Assembly (NCBI GenBank): GCA_934716995.1
Contig: CAKUYO010000035.1
Span: 1 to 22,066 of the forward strand
Direction: 5' to 3'
DNA length: 22,066 nt
Source of the DNA: an uncultured Bacteroidales bacterium
GTDB lineage: Bacteria > Bacteroidota > Bacteroidia > Bacteroidales > Paludibacteraceae
The notes beneath the pieces were generated by a model that was given only the letters and a program-made list of their open reading frames with translations, made no database searches and was not told where the DNA came from. The first letter of the stretch is position 1. Each line of letters begins with the position of its first letter. This document shows, in pieces, positions 13,119 to 21,355 of the stretch. The position numbers and the translations under genes are program-made.

Positions 13119-15599
13119 TTATGGTACCCAAACTTTGGCGGAAGCGCGGGCGGTAACGGCGATGTATATGCCGCGGAGAGTGCCGTTGGCGGCGGTAACG
13201 TCGCGTCCGAGGAGGTCGTAGATACGCAGGCTGCCCTCATAGACAATGCGTCCGTTTTCTATGCGGAGCCCCTCTATCGTGGCGGGGCGCACAACCGTGG
13301 CGTGGCGGAACGAAGCCCGATAGGTGCTGCCGCTCTGCACGGTTACGGTACGCGGGTTCTCGGTACTGCCGTCGTCCCAATGTTCGAACTCGTAGCCCTC
13401 ATTCGGCACCGCCTCGATGACGACAGTCGTACCTTCGGGGTACGAGCCCGCGCCCGAGACATAGCCCTCGGTTTCGTCCTCGCTCTCCGTTTCTACGGTG
13501 TAGCACTCGGTATCATCAATGATGTTAAAGTTTTTCCACATATATGCCGCACGATAGGTACTGCCGCTCCCTTGCGGCACATAGAGCGGTGTAGAATAGT
13601 CGATATACGCCAGCGTCTCCCATTCTATGCTTTGCGGCGCAGTCGCTTCATTGACAATGCTTTGCAAACCGGTACAACCATAGAACGTACCTTTCGACAA
13701 GGGGAAAGCGGCGGGGATGGTAACGGTTTGGAGCAAGGTATCTTGATAAAACAGATAACCGCCGTTGTTATCCAACGCCTCGGGCAGGGCGGCGGTTTGC
13801 AGTTTGCCGCAATTGCGGAAAGCATACGAGCCAAGATATTTCATGCGCTTCGGCAACACGACCGCTTCCAAACCCGTATTTTCAAAGGCATAGTTGCCGA
13901 TGGTATCGATGCGGCTCGGCAGGTTGATACGTTGCAGGTTCTTGCAATCCCGAAACGCCTCGTACGAGATGTATTCAATGGTAGAGGGGAGGGTTACCTG
14001 TTTGAGCGATGTACAACGTGCAAAAGCCCTGTTGCCGATGGTGGTAACCCCGGACGGAATGGTGATTTTCTCCAACGCCGTCAGCCCCGAGCAGCCGAAA
14101 TAGTCCGCATACTCCGTGCGTTGTCCGACGGTGGTACTGCCATGGTAGAGTTCGATTTCGCGAATGCTGTTGCGGCTGCTTGGGAAAATCATACCGAAAG
14201 CGGGTGTCTTGTCGGTATAGCAAAGAGATACCTTGCGTATATTCTCGCATTTGGAGAATGCCGAAGAACCAGTTACGAAAGCATAAATTTTGGTATCTTT
14301 GCCCGGAATATCCACTTCCTGCAACTGCCAACAGCCTTGGAAACAATTGATTTCCTCCACCTTTTCGGGGACATATACGGTGCGCAGTCCGCTGTTCATA
14401 AACGCCTGCAACCCGATGTATTTCAGTCCGTCGGGCAGTTCGATACCGACCAATGCGCTGTCATTCTGGAATGCATACCGCCCGATGCTGTCCGCCGAGG
14501 CGGGGATATTGACGGTCTTCAGTTTGGGACAATCACAAAATGCATTGTCTGAAATATACTTGATACTGTTCGGGAGGTGTACCTCTTTCAGTTTTTTACA
14601 CCCCTGAAAAGCGGAATAACCGACAAACTGCACGCCCTCGCGGATGTCTATCGTGGTCAGCGCTGTAAAATCCTGGAACGCACCTTTTCCGCTATAGTTT
14701 TTCGTTCCGATGCGGTCGCTGCCCGTATGCAGTTCCACCTGCGAGATGACGTCCTTGGAGTCGGCAAAGAGTTGGTTCGGCGCAACCGTGTTGGCATTGT
14801 AGTAGAGGCGTATCGTGCGGATATTGCCCGAACCCGCAAACGCTCCGGCATCCATCTTCGTGCCTGCCCCGTTGATATACACCTGCCGCAGTTGTCCGCA
14901 GTTGCCGAATGCCCCATACTGCACCTCTTTCACGCCGTCTGGAATACTGATTTCGTCCAGCGAATAACAGCCGTAGAACGCCCGCGAATAGATATAGTCC
15001 ACACAGGACATAATATGGAACGAGCGCAGATCCTCGCAGTTATAAAAGCACTCGGAGGGGATATATTTCAGGAACGTGGTCAGCACCCGCACATTATCCA
15101 AATCGATGTCGTTGTAAAATGCGCCCTCCCCCAGATGAATCAACGTGGCAGGCAGGGTGGCTTCGACAAGGAACGGGCAGTCGGCAAATGCGTGAATACC
15201 GAACTTGTTTGCCAAGGGGAAATGGTTCGCCGTGAGGGTGGTGAGCAGCGTGTGCGCAAAGGCATAGTCGCCGACCTCCAAGACGGCGGTAAAATCGGGG
15301 ATGGAAGCCACGCTGGTATGGTAGAATGCGTATGCACCGATATACTGCACCGAACTGCCGCCCGACACGCTGAATATAGGCGCATCGTAGAAAGCATAGT
15401 CGTCGATATACGTTACAAAATACGCCACGTTCTGTTCGTCGAAAGCAATGGCGGGGATATTGACCGCAGCCGAATAATCGCCCTTGGTAACCGCCACTTC
15501 GGTTTCGTTCACTTTGCGGAAATTCAGTCCGTTGTACTCAAAAGCAAACGTACCCGCCGACAGAAGCAGTACGGAGAATAGGGTCAGACAATGTTTCAT
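13119..15599 (-). CDS. BspA-like leucine-rich repeat surface protein with type IX-like C-terminal domain
   Basis: An 826-residue secreted protein. The signal peptide is MKHCLTLFSVLLLSAGTFAF. About residues 55-660 are BspA/TpLRR (LRR_5) repeats of about 23 residues, for example TIGNRAFARCTSLKQVTLPS and YISYEAFRDCKNLQRINLPS. Residues about 700-765 form an InlB B-repeat-like domain (GYEFEHWDDGSTENPRTVTV). The last 50 residues (IYDLLGRDVTAANGTLRGIYIAV) look like a type A sorting domain for type IX secretion, implying export and surface anchoring. BspA relatives bind host proteins and other bacteria; the ligand here is unknown. The long plus-strand frames over it are shadows. Confidence 0.9.
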   Translation of the reverse strand: MKHCLTLFSVLLLSAGTFAFEYNGLNFRKVNETEVAVTKGDYSAAVNIPAIAFDEQNVAYFVTYIDDYAFYDAPIFSVSGGSSVQYIGAYAFYHTSVASIPDFTAVLEVGDYAFAHTLLTTLTANHFPLANKFGIHAFADCPFLVEATLPATLIHLGEGAFYNDIDLDNVRVLTTFLKYIPSECFYNCEDLRSFHIMSCVDYIYSRAFYGCYSLDEISIPDGVKEVQYGAFGNCGQLRQVYINGAGTKMDAGAFAGSGNIRTIRLYYNANTVAPNQLFADSKDVISQVELHTGSDRIGTKNYSGKGAFQDFTALTTIDIREGVQFVGYSAFQGCKKLKEVHLPNSIKYISDNAFCDCPKLKTVNIPASADSIGRYAFQNDSALVGIELPDGLKYIGLQAFMNSGLRTVYVPEKVEEINCFQGCWQLQEVDIPGKDTKIYAFVTGSSAFSKCENIRKVSLCYTDKTPAFGMIFPSSRNSIREIELYHGSTTVGQRTEYADYFGCSGLTALEKITIPSGVTTIGNRAFARCTSLKQVTLPSTIEYISYEAFRDCKNLQRINLPSRIDTIGNYAFENTGLEAVVLPKRMKYLGSYAFRNCGKLQTAALPEALDNNGGYLFYQDTLLQTVTIPAAFPLSKGTFYGCTGLQSIVNEATAPQSIEWETLAYIDYSTPLYVPQGSGSTYRAAYMWKNFNIIDDTECYTVETESEDETEGYVSGAGSYPEGTTVVIEAVPNEGYEFEHWDDGSTENPRTVTVQSGSTYRASFRHATVVRPATIEGLRIENGRIVYEGSLRIYDLLGRDVTAANGTLRGIYIAVTARASAKVWVP

Positions 15600-15652
15600 T
15601 TTTCTTTAGTAGTAAAATCAAGATGAGTGTGTTTTCCTGGTATAGGCATCCA

Positions 15653-15685
15653 TAAGGTGGATGTCGGGAGGATGTCGGGTGGATA
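15653..15685. repeat. Triple 11-nt array, second copy of the 573-605 array
   Basis: Units taaggtggatg, tcgggaggatg, tcgggtggata, followed by gca as at 606-608. It matches the array at 573-605 at 28 of 33 positions. It lies about 54 nt upstream of the BspA-like start codon. A further 11-nt pair follows at 15690-15711 (gctgttgccca, cctgttgccca). Confidence 0.85.
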
Positions 15686-15718
15686 GCAGGCTGTTGCCCA
15701 CCTGTTGCCCAAAGCAAA

Positions 15719-15839
15719 GCAGGCAGAGAATGTTCTGTTTTTCTACAGGCGGACTATACGTTGGTTGGTTGTGTGAATGCCTTTAATCAGTATTGTATGC
15801 CGATAGAGGTGGTCATAGCCCCGTCCATTCTCTGCCTGC
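15719..15839. repeat. 14-bp inverted repeat just past the lipoprotein stop codon
   Basis: gcaggcagagaatg at 15719-15732 is the reverse complement of cattctctgcctgc at 15826-15839. On the lipoprotein transcript the first arm starts about 7 nt after the stop codon (15846) and the second about 93 nt later, so a long stem with a large loop could form in the 3' untranslated region. Confidence 0.7.
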
Positions 15840-15845
15840 CTGCGG

Positions 15846-16934
15846 TTATTTCTTCTTGAAGATTCCCATAATGCTGTCCAACAGGCTCTTCTGCTTCACT
15901 ATCTGTACATCGCCCTCGACGGGAACCAACTCTATATCCGCCACTTCGTCTTTCTGCAACGGACGGAAGTTCGCATATACGGCAGGGGTACCGCAGATAG
16001 TAACGTGGGTGATGATTTTGTCCTGATAATCAAAATAGAACGTCTCGTTGAGCAGGAAATCGGCATTGTATTTCTGCAATGCTGCCGCACGTGCCATCTC
16101 TTTCAACTCGTCTTGGGTCATCGGCGCATTGTTGGTACCGAATTTCATCTGTACGCGTGCAGCCACCGGCGTGATGTCCGCCGCTACGGTCTGGTACATC
16201 ACCTGCGGTTTGGTACCCGGTTTGATAATCTCCAACTCACGCAGGGTCGTTTGGCGGTAGTTGGCGTACTTGCCGGGGAAAGCCGTCAGCGTGAAAGCCG
16301 TCAGGATACCGTTGTTGAGCGACAGGGTATAGTGCGAACCGAACAATGCGTCCGCTTTCTCCTGACGGAGCAGTTTCTCTTTGGCATAGCGTAGAGCCGT
16401 CTCCTCATTCTTGCCCGTCAGTTCGGTTGCGGTAAGCGACACCGAAGCCTTGCCCGCATATTCCACATCCGCTACCGTCATCGTGTTGTAGGACGCATCA
16501 TGCATCGGGTGCTGCTTATAAACCAGCGAATCCGGTATTTCCACATCGGCTTCCGTTATAGGGCGGAACGAACTGACGGTAGCCGCATAGCCCACCACGG
16601 TGAGAGAACTGATCTTGCCGTCGGGCGTTTTCTCGGAGGTGAAACGGGGTGCCAGCAGCACATCGCCGTCCACCGTTGCCAACGCTTTCGCCACCACGGT
16701 CTGGCGTGCCTGCTCGGCGTCCAGCGACTCCAACTCGTATGACTGTATCGTGGCCGTTACGCGCTCGGGCGACACCACCAAAGCGGCTTGCGAGGGGATA
16801 AGGCGCACCGTGTGCGCCAACTCCATACGCGACGAGGTGGACTTTGTCATGCGTGAACTGCCGCCGCAGGCGGTAAGCAACAGGGCAGCCGTAGTCATCG
16901 CCACCCCGCACAATAGGGAATGAATCTGTTTCAT
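15846..16934 (-). CDS. Lipoprotein of three about 100-residue repeats
   Basis: A 362-residue lipoprotein: the signal MKQIHSLLCGVAMTTAALLLTACGG has lipobox L-T-A-C23, so it is lipidated and probably attached to the outer membrane. The mature part contains three diverged repeats ending at SSFRPI (121-126), ANYRQT (224-229) and ANFRPL (321-326). Each has a helix rich in A/K (for example ALRYAKEKLLRQEKADALF) followed by four strands. This alternation resembles small envelope alpha/beta modules. I do not recognise the family. It starts 33 nt after the long coiled-coil/barrel gene and is probably in its operon. Confidence 0.75.
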   Translation of the reverse strand: MKQIHSLLCGVAMTTAALLLTACGGSSRMTKSTSSRMELAHTVRLIPSQAALVVSPERVTATIQSYELESLDAEQARQTVVAKALATVDGDVLLAPRFTSEKTPDGKISSLTVVGYAATVSSFRPITEADVEIPDSLVYKQHPMHDASYNTMTVADVEYAGKASVSLTATELTGKNEETALRYAKEKLLRQEKADALFGSHYTLSLNNGILTAFTLTAFPGKYANYRQTTLRELEIIKPGTKPQVMYQTVAADITPVAARVQMKFGTNNAPMTQDELKEMARAAALQKYNADFLLNETFYFDYQDKIITHVTICGTPAVYANFRPLQKDEVADIELVPVEGDVQIVKQKSLLDSIMGIFKKK

Positions 16935-16967
16935 TGGTTAATTGTTTTATGGATGATTGGTTGATGG

Positions 16968-19040
16968 TTATTTCTTTATCGGGCTTGCCAAGTGCAGTTG
17001 TGCCGATATATATACGCCTTGCGGCACAAGTGCCGTATTGCCCTTTACGGGGTGGCGGTACTCGGCTTTTATCTCAAGCGGCACCTGCGGCACGGCGGTC
17101 AGCATAAAACCTGCACCGCCATACGCACTCACAAAGAAGTTCTGCTCGGGGATACGCAGACCGTCTTGGTTGGTCTCGTTGTGATAGCCCGTATAGTAGG
17201 TGCTGTTGATCTTGCTCCACATCTTGGTCAGATCCACTTCCGCACCGCCGTACAACTCTATGGCAAGCCACTTGGTACAAGGGATATAGAACTTGACGGC
17301 GGGTTTGTAGGCAAACCACATCGTTTTCGCCGTTGCCTCCACACGCTCATCAAGATAATAGCCGCCGCGCTCGAAGAGATAGCGGTTCTGCTCGGGGTTC
17401 TCCTCGGAGACAAACGGCGTATTGAGCCCCATCTCGAAGTTGAACATCTGCATACCGAAACACTTGGCACGCCACTCGAACAGTTCCACGTTCAGCAGAT
17501 GGCGTCTGAAAGCGTCCCCCGTGGGCGATGCGCCGGCTGCCACCGCCGAACCGACTTGGAAATAGGTGGAATAGCCCACACTGAGTATCGACAGCATATT
17601 GCGCCCGCTGTGCTTGTAGTAGCGCGTAAAGACCGTCTCTTTCTCCGCAGGCGCATTGGCAGCCTCCTGCTGCTGTGCAGCGGCTTGTGCGGCTACGGCT
17701 GCTGCCTGCGCGGCTGCCTCTTCTTCCTTTTCTTTCTGCTTTTGGGCTTCCAGCGCGGCTTGTTGCTCTTTCTGTTTTTTCAGTTCCTCTTCCTGCTTAC
17801 GCTGTACCTGCTGTATTGAATCGGCTTTTGCCGCTTGGCGGATAGCCTCTTCGTAGGCGCGTTGTATGACATCCAGCATTTTGCTGTTTAAGTCGTCAGA
17901 TTGTGTATTTTGCGCAGGAGCGGAAGCCGCCGGGGCTACATACACCTGCACCGCAGCATTGGTCTGCTTCTCATCGTCCTCTTTTTTCTGTGCATTACGG
18001 ATAGAGTCCTGACGAGCCTGTTCTATGCGGATAGCCTCCTCCTTGGCTGCACGGATAGAATCCAAACGAGCCTGCTCACGGATTGCCACCTCGTGAGCCT
18101 GCTGAATAGAATCCTGACGAGCCTTTTCTATACGGATAGCCTCCTCTCGAGCAACACGGATAGAGTCCAGACGAGCCTGCTCACGAATTGCCGCCTCTTG
18201 AGCCTTCTGAATAGAATCTTGACGAGCCTTTTCTATACGGATAGCCTCCTCTCGAGCCCGCAGAATAGAATCCTGGCGAGCCTTTTCTATACGGACACGC
18301 TCTGCCTCCTGGGCAGCACGGATAGAATCCAGACGAGCCTGCTCACGGATTGCCGCCTCGTGAGCCTTCTGAATAGAATCTTGACGGGCAGCGCGAATGG
18401 AATCTTGGCGTATTTTCTCGATACGAATTGCCTCTGCTTTTGCTGCTTTAATGGAATCCTGTCGTGCTTTTTCAATGCGCTTGGCTTCTTCTTGGGCGGC
18501 TTTGATAGAATCCTGACGGGCTTTTTCTATCCGTGCAGCCTCCTCTTTTGCTTTCTGTTCCGCCTCTGCTTTGGCTTTTTTCTCAGCAGCAAGGCGGACT
18601 TCTTCAGCACGTTTTTCCGCTTCGATGCGTTCTTGCTCCAATCGGGCTTCTTCCGCTTTGCGGTCGTCTTGCACCTGTGTATTCTCTTCCTCATCGATTA
18701 GCACCAACCCGCCCTGTGCGGCAGATTGTACGGAAGCAAGCTTGGCAGTCTTCGATGGGGCGGCAGTAGCACTATTCTGTGCGGGGAGTTCCGCTGCAGT
18801 CTCTTCTTCCTCACTGATTAGCACAAACCCGCCCTGTGCGGTTGATGGTGCAGGAGCAGACTTGGCAGTCTTCCGCTGGTCGGCAGGGTTGCTTTCCGTG
18901 GCGGGAATCGTTTGTGCAGGTTGTTCCACTACTCCGTCTTCGTCCTCTACGAGGAGGAGCGGCGGTGCCTGATACGCCGTGGTGGTCAGACCAATTCCTG
19001 CTGCCAGCACAGCAGCCCAAAAGAAACGTTTCTTGCTCAT
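16968..19040 (-). CDS. Long charged-helix protein with C-terminal outer-membrane barrel-like domain
   Basis: A 690-residue envelope protein starting MSKKRFFWAAVLAAGIGLTT (signal peptide about 1-24); the frame is open 27 nt further up but this start gives a proper signal. Residues 25-120 hold three short hydrophobic-acidic motifs (LLLVEDED, FVLISEEE, LVLIDEEE). Residues about 125-355 are a charged helix with 11 copies of R-[QL]-D-S-I, mostly 17-18 residues apart; a second alanine/glutamine-rich helix follows to about 465. Residues about 475-690 alternate in hydrophobicity and end in strand-like segments (QGVYISAQLHLASPIKK), as in small outer-membrane barrels. A periplasm-spanning rod tethered in the outer membrane is the likely form. 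Function unknown; TolA-like or porin-with-coil designs are the nearest analogy. Confidence 0.75.
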   Translation of the reverse strand: MSKKRFFWAAVLAAGIGLTTTAYQAPPLLLVEDEDGVVEQPAQTIPATESNPADQRKTAKSAPAPSTAQGGFVLISEEEETAAELPAQNSATAAPSKTAKLASVQSAAQGGLVLIDEEENTQVQDDRKAEEARLEQERIEAEKRAEEVRLAAEKKAKAEAEQKAKEEAARIEKARQDSIKAAQEEAKRIEKARQDSIKAAKAEAIRIEKIRQDSIRAARQDSIQKAHEAAIREQARLDSIRAAQEAERVRIEKARQDSILRAREEAIRIEKARQDSIQKAQEAAIREQARLDSIRVAREEAIRIEKARQDSIQQAHEVAIREQARLDSIRAAKEEAIRIEQARQDSIRNAQKKEDDEKQTNAAVQVYVAPAASAPAQNTQSDDLNSKMLDVIQRAYEEAIRQAAKADSIQQVQRKQEEELKKQKEQQAALEAQKQKEKEEEAAAQAAAVAAQAAAQQQEAANAPAEKETVFTRYYKHSGRNMLSILSVGYSTYFQVGSAVAAGASPTGDAFRRHLLNVELFEWRAKCFGMQMFNFEMGLNTPFVSEENPEQNRYLFERGGYYLDERVEATAKTMWFAYKPAVKFYIPCTKWLAIELYGGAEVDLTKMWSKINSTYYTGYHNETNQDGLRIPEQNFFVSAYGGAGFMLTAVPQVPLEIKAEYRHPVKGNTALVPQGVYISAQLHLASPIKK

Positions 19041-19070
19041 ATAGTAGTTGGTTTTATTATTAATCAAAAG

Positions 19071-20228
19071 TTATTTTACCCAATTATTATCCATATCTCT
19101 ATGGTAAGTTACTCCATTTTCACTTGTGAATGTATCAAATCCATCTCCCGTGCCTTTTATTATATTTCCATTTTCATCCATCAACTCCATACTTACAGGT
19201 TCAGAACTGAATGGTTCCATAGCCGAAATACCTTTCAAAGCAAAACTAAAAACAAGTACAATAATAGCCACTACTAAAATCTGGCAACCGACTGCGACTA
19301 TCGCACAAAAACTAGCAACTGCCATTACTGCATACAATATTCCGCTACCGATACTTCCACATTGCCGAATACGAAAAAGAATGGCTACAATAAACATTAT
19401 TATCTCAGATAAACATACTATCCAAAAAAAATTGGGTTCTAATTCAATGAAAATACCAGGCAGCAATAGCGCAACTACAAATAAAATTTTTTCCAAATTT
19501 CCCAACTTAAACACACCCAATTCAAATGATACTAATTTTGTAGATAGATACAACGTTAAAAACAGTACTATAGCAAAACAAACTGCCAAAATGGTTAATA
19601 ATATATTACTAAAAGACAGTCCGTCTTTTACAAGAAACATATTTATAGCACCACCATGAAATAAAAAAATTAATGTTAAAATAGACAAACCACTTAATAA
19701 TGCAGCAAAGATTTTTGGATATTTGTGGAACCAAGAATTCAGTTCTTCTTGATCTCTCAATTTCTCACTCTTTCTCACCCAATCAATACTTGCATATAAT
19801 AATACACCTGTTAGTATTAGTATAATTAGCAAAAGAAATATGTAGCCACCGGTCATTGTCATATCATCATCTGCCATATCGTATAGCGACAGCGTTTTTG
19901 TGTAATCCATCAACCAATAGTTCAATTTAGCAATACCTTTTTGCAATGACACATTTTCTTGAGATGATAATGGCTGCAGAAATTGCGTAGCAACATATAC
20001 TATACCATATTCCGGTGTATAGCATTTTGCCACTTGTTCATTAATTGTATCTAATTGCAGTATCGTATCATCGTTTTGTAATGTACCACGAACCTCTGCA
20101 CGCTTAGACGGGAATGACAACATTGGCACTGCTTCATTAGAAACAACCTTATAATAGTATCCCAACTCTCCTGCTGGTAATGTTATACTATGCAGAACAA
20201 AAATTAAAAAAAACAGTATTTTTTTCAT
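19071..20228 (-). CDS. Multi-TM protein with N-terminal SH3-like domain and conserved C-terminal tail
   Basis: A 385-residue protein from the ATG at 20228 (MKKILFFLIFVLHSITLPAG, signal peptide). Residues about 24-90 look like a bacterial SH3-type domain (YYYKVVSNEAVPMLSFPSKR to GIVYVATQFLQPL). About six or seven hydrophobic spans lie between 127 and 333. The C-terminal tail (348-385) reads ELMDENGNIIKGTGDGFDTF, then GVTYHRD, and is shared with the 9718-11508 protein. The DNA is much more AT-rich than the neighbouring 16968-19040 gene, suggesting separate ancestry. It starts 29 nt after the 20258-20989 gene, another SH3 membrane protein, so the two are likely one operon. Confidence 0.75.
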   Translation of the reverse strand: MKKILFFLIFVLHSITLPAGELGYYYKVVSNEAVPMLSFPSKRAEVRGTLQNDDTILQLDTINEQVAKCYTPEYGIVYVATQFLQPLSSQENVSLQKGIAKLNYWLMDYTKTLSLYDMADDDMTMTGGYIFLLLIILILTGVLLYASIDWVRKSEKLRDQEELNSWFHKYPKIFAALLSGLSILTLIFLFHGGAINMFLVKDGLSFSNILLTILAVCFAIVLFLTLYLSTKLVSFELGVFKLGNLEKILFVVALLLPGIFIELEPNFFWIVCLSEIIMFIVAILFRIRQCGSIGSGILYAVMAVASFCAIVAVGCQILVVAIIVLVFSFALKGISAMEPFSSEPVSMELMDENGNIIKGTGDGFDTFTSENGVTYHRDMDNNWVK

Positions 20229-20257
20229 AATATAATCAATCATTTATCAACGTACAC

Positions 20258-20989
20258 TTACCCTGCGACTTTCAGCCTTAATATAAACAATACCAATGCA
20301 ATTATCGCCATTATCACGGCTGTGATAATCCCCCATGCCTGATTATATTCATGAGCAACATAGAACGGAACAGCAATCATAAAACCTAATACCATCCAAT
20401 ATATAAATGCTTTTATTCCCAAAAATCCACCAATTACAATACCTACCAATAACCATATAAGCGGTATAAAATAAACAAAATAAACGTATTGTCTTTTGTA
20501 CTTTCCATTCCAACGAGTCTGTTCTAACAAATTCTCTGTATAGATATACCCTTGTTCCCCTTGTTCTGTTGTAATTTTAGCCCATTTAGCATTGACTTGT
20601 TCCTCTATGCGAACATTCTCTCCATACTCCACTTGACAAACAATTTTTGCCTGCTTATTTGCTTTTTGCCTTACATTTGCAACTTGTACATTCACACCAC
20701 GTAGTGGAGTATCTTGAAGAACTGCTAAACAAGAGTCTAAAAAAGCCATCTTAGATAATATTTCATCTTGATGTCTATGAAAATTCACAGCATCTATTTG
20801 TTGTGCAACACGACAACATCTATATGCTTCCTCTATGTTATCAACCATCATGTTCCTATCACAATTATTAAGATTTTTTAGTTCTATATAATGTAATATC
20901 ATAAATGATCCAATAATACCTATCGTTGCTAAGGGGAATAATAATAGTAGTAATGTATTCTTAATATACTTCTTTATGTTTTTATCCAT
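20258..20989 (-). CDS. Membrane protein with SH3b domain
   Basis: A 243-residue protein from the ATG at 20989 (MDKNIKKYIKNTLLLLLFPL); an in-frame ATG at 21010 adds 7 residues and cannot be excluded. An N-terminal anchor (about 12-33) is followed by a short helical part, a bacterial SH3b domain (about 97-155: VQVANVRQKANKQAKIVCQV to YIYTENLLEQ), and three hydrophobic segments (about 168-193, 196-212, 218-238). SH3b domains in the periplasm usually bind peptidoglycan or peptides. It is the first gene of the seven-gene minus-strand run and is AT-rich like the next gene. Confidence 0.75.
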   Translation of the reverse strand: MDKNIKKYIKNTLLLLLFPLATIGIIGSFMILHYIELKNLNNCDRNMMVDNIEEAYRCCRVAQQIDAVNFHRHQDEILSKMAFLDSCLAVLQDTPLRGVNVQVANVRQKANKQAKIVCQVEYGENVRIEEQVNAKWAKITTEQGEQGYIYTENLLEQTRWNGKYKRQYVYFVYFIPLIWLLVGIVIGGFLGIKAFIYWMVLGFMIAVPFYVAHEYNQAWGIITAVIMAIIALVLFILRLKVAG

Positions 20990-21111
20990 ATCTTTTGCTA
21001 TTGAAGGCATAAAAATAACTGAACACTAATATAATATTTTACTCACATAAAAGCATTTATATCCAACCTAAAGGGAAATAGTAGTACACTTTTGTGTTTC
21101 ATAAGATGTGA

Positions 21112-21246
21112 AATTAACGGTTAATTTAGGCGTATAGGTCATTTTGCAGGCTGAAAAAGGGTAGTATGTCTCTATGGGTAATTATATGTTTACAAATCCA
21201 GTAAGTTGCAATGAATTAACGGCTAATTATACGGCAATTAACGTTT
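21112..21246. repeat. Phased ATTAACG repeats upstream of the SH3 genes
   Basis: At 21112-21133: aattaacggtt, aatttaggcgt. At 21214-21246: aattaacggct, aattatacggc, aattaacgttt. Between them, aattatatgttt near 21180 matches the 12-nt units of 8297-8320. The gap 21011-21320 otherwise holds no gene. Confidence 0.8.
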
Positions 21247-21262
21247 TCTTTTATTTCCTTTG

Positions 21263-21294
21263 TTTCTCTCGCACCGCGTAGCAGGTGCGTAGGA
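21263..21294. repeat. Right copy of the 32-bp perfect inverted repeat
   Basis: The exact reverse complement of 9537-9568, about 11.7 kb away. It starts tttctctc and ends gcgtagga. It lies between the phased repeats and the terminator of the RNA candidate at 21329-21763. Confidence 0.9.
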
Positions 21295-21320
21295 GTTTAT
21301 AGGACTACACGTATAGGCAC

Positions 21321-21355
21321 AAAAAAAACGTGGACCCGACATTGTCGCTTCCACG
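21321..21355 (-). terminator. Rho-independent terminator of the structured RNA candidate
   Basis: On the minus strand cgtgga pairs with tccacg (21350-21355 with 21329-21334), with an inner cgac/gtcg stem, followed by eight T (21321-21328). It cannot belong to the 5S operon in the simplest view, since a strong terminator already follows 5S at 21954-21995. Confidence 0.8.

Noticed and set aside
12984..14552. 522-aa plus-strand open frame
   Set aside because: Lies opposite the BspA-like LRR gene; repeated sequence in that gene keeps the reverse frame open. No start signal or domain.
14577..15581. 334-aa plus-strand open frame
   Set aside because: Also antisense to the BspA-like repeats, same reasoning.
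16992..18701. Plus-strand frames of 275 and 266 aa
   Set aside because: Antisense to the rod/barrel gene; leucine/serine-rich repeats mirror the charged-helix codons.
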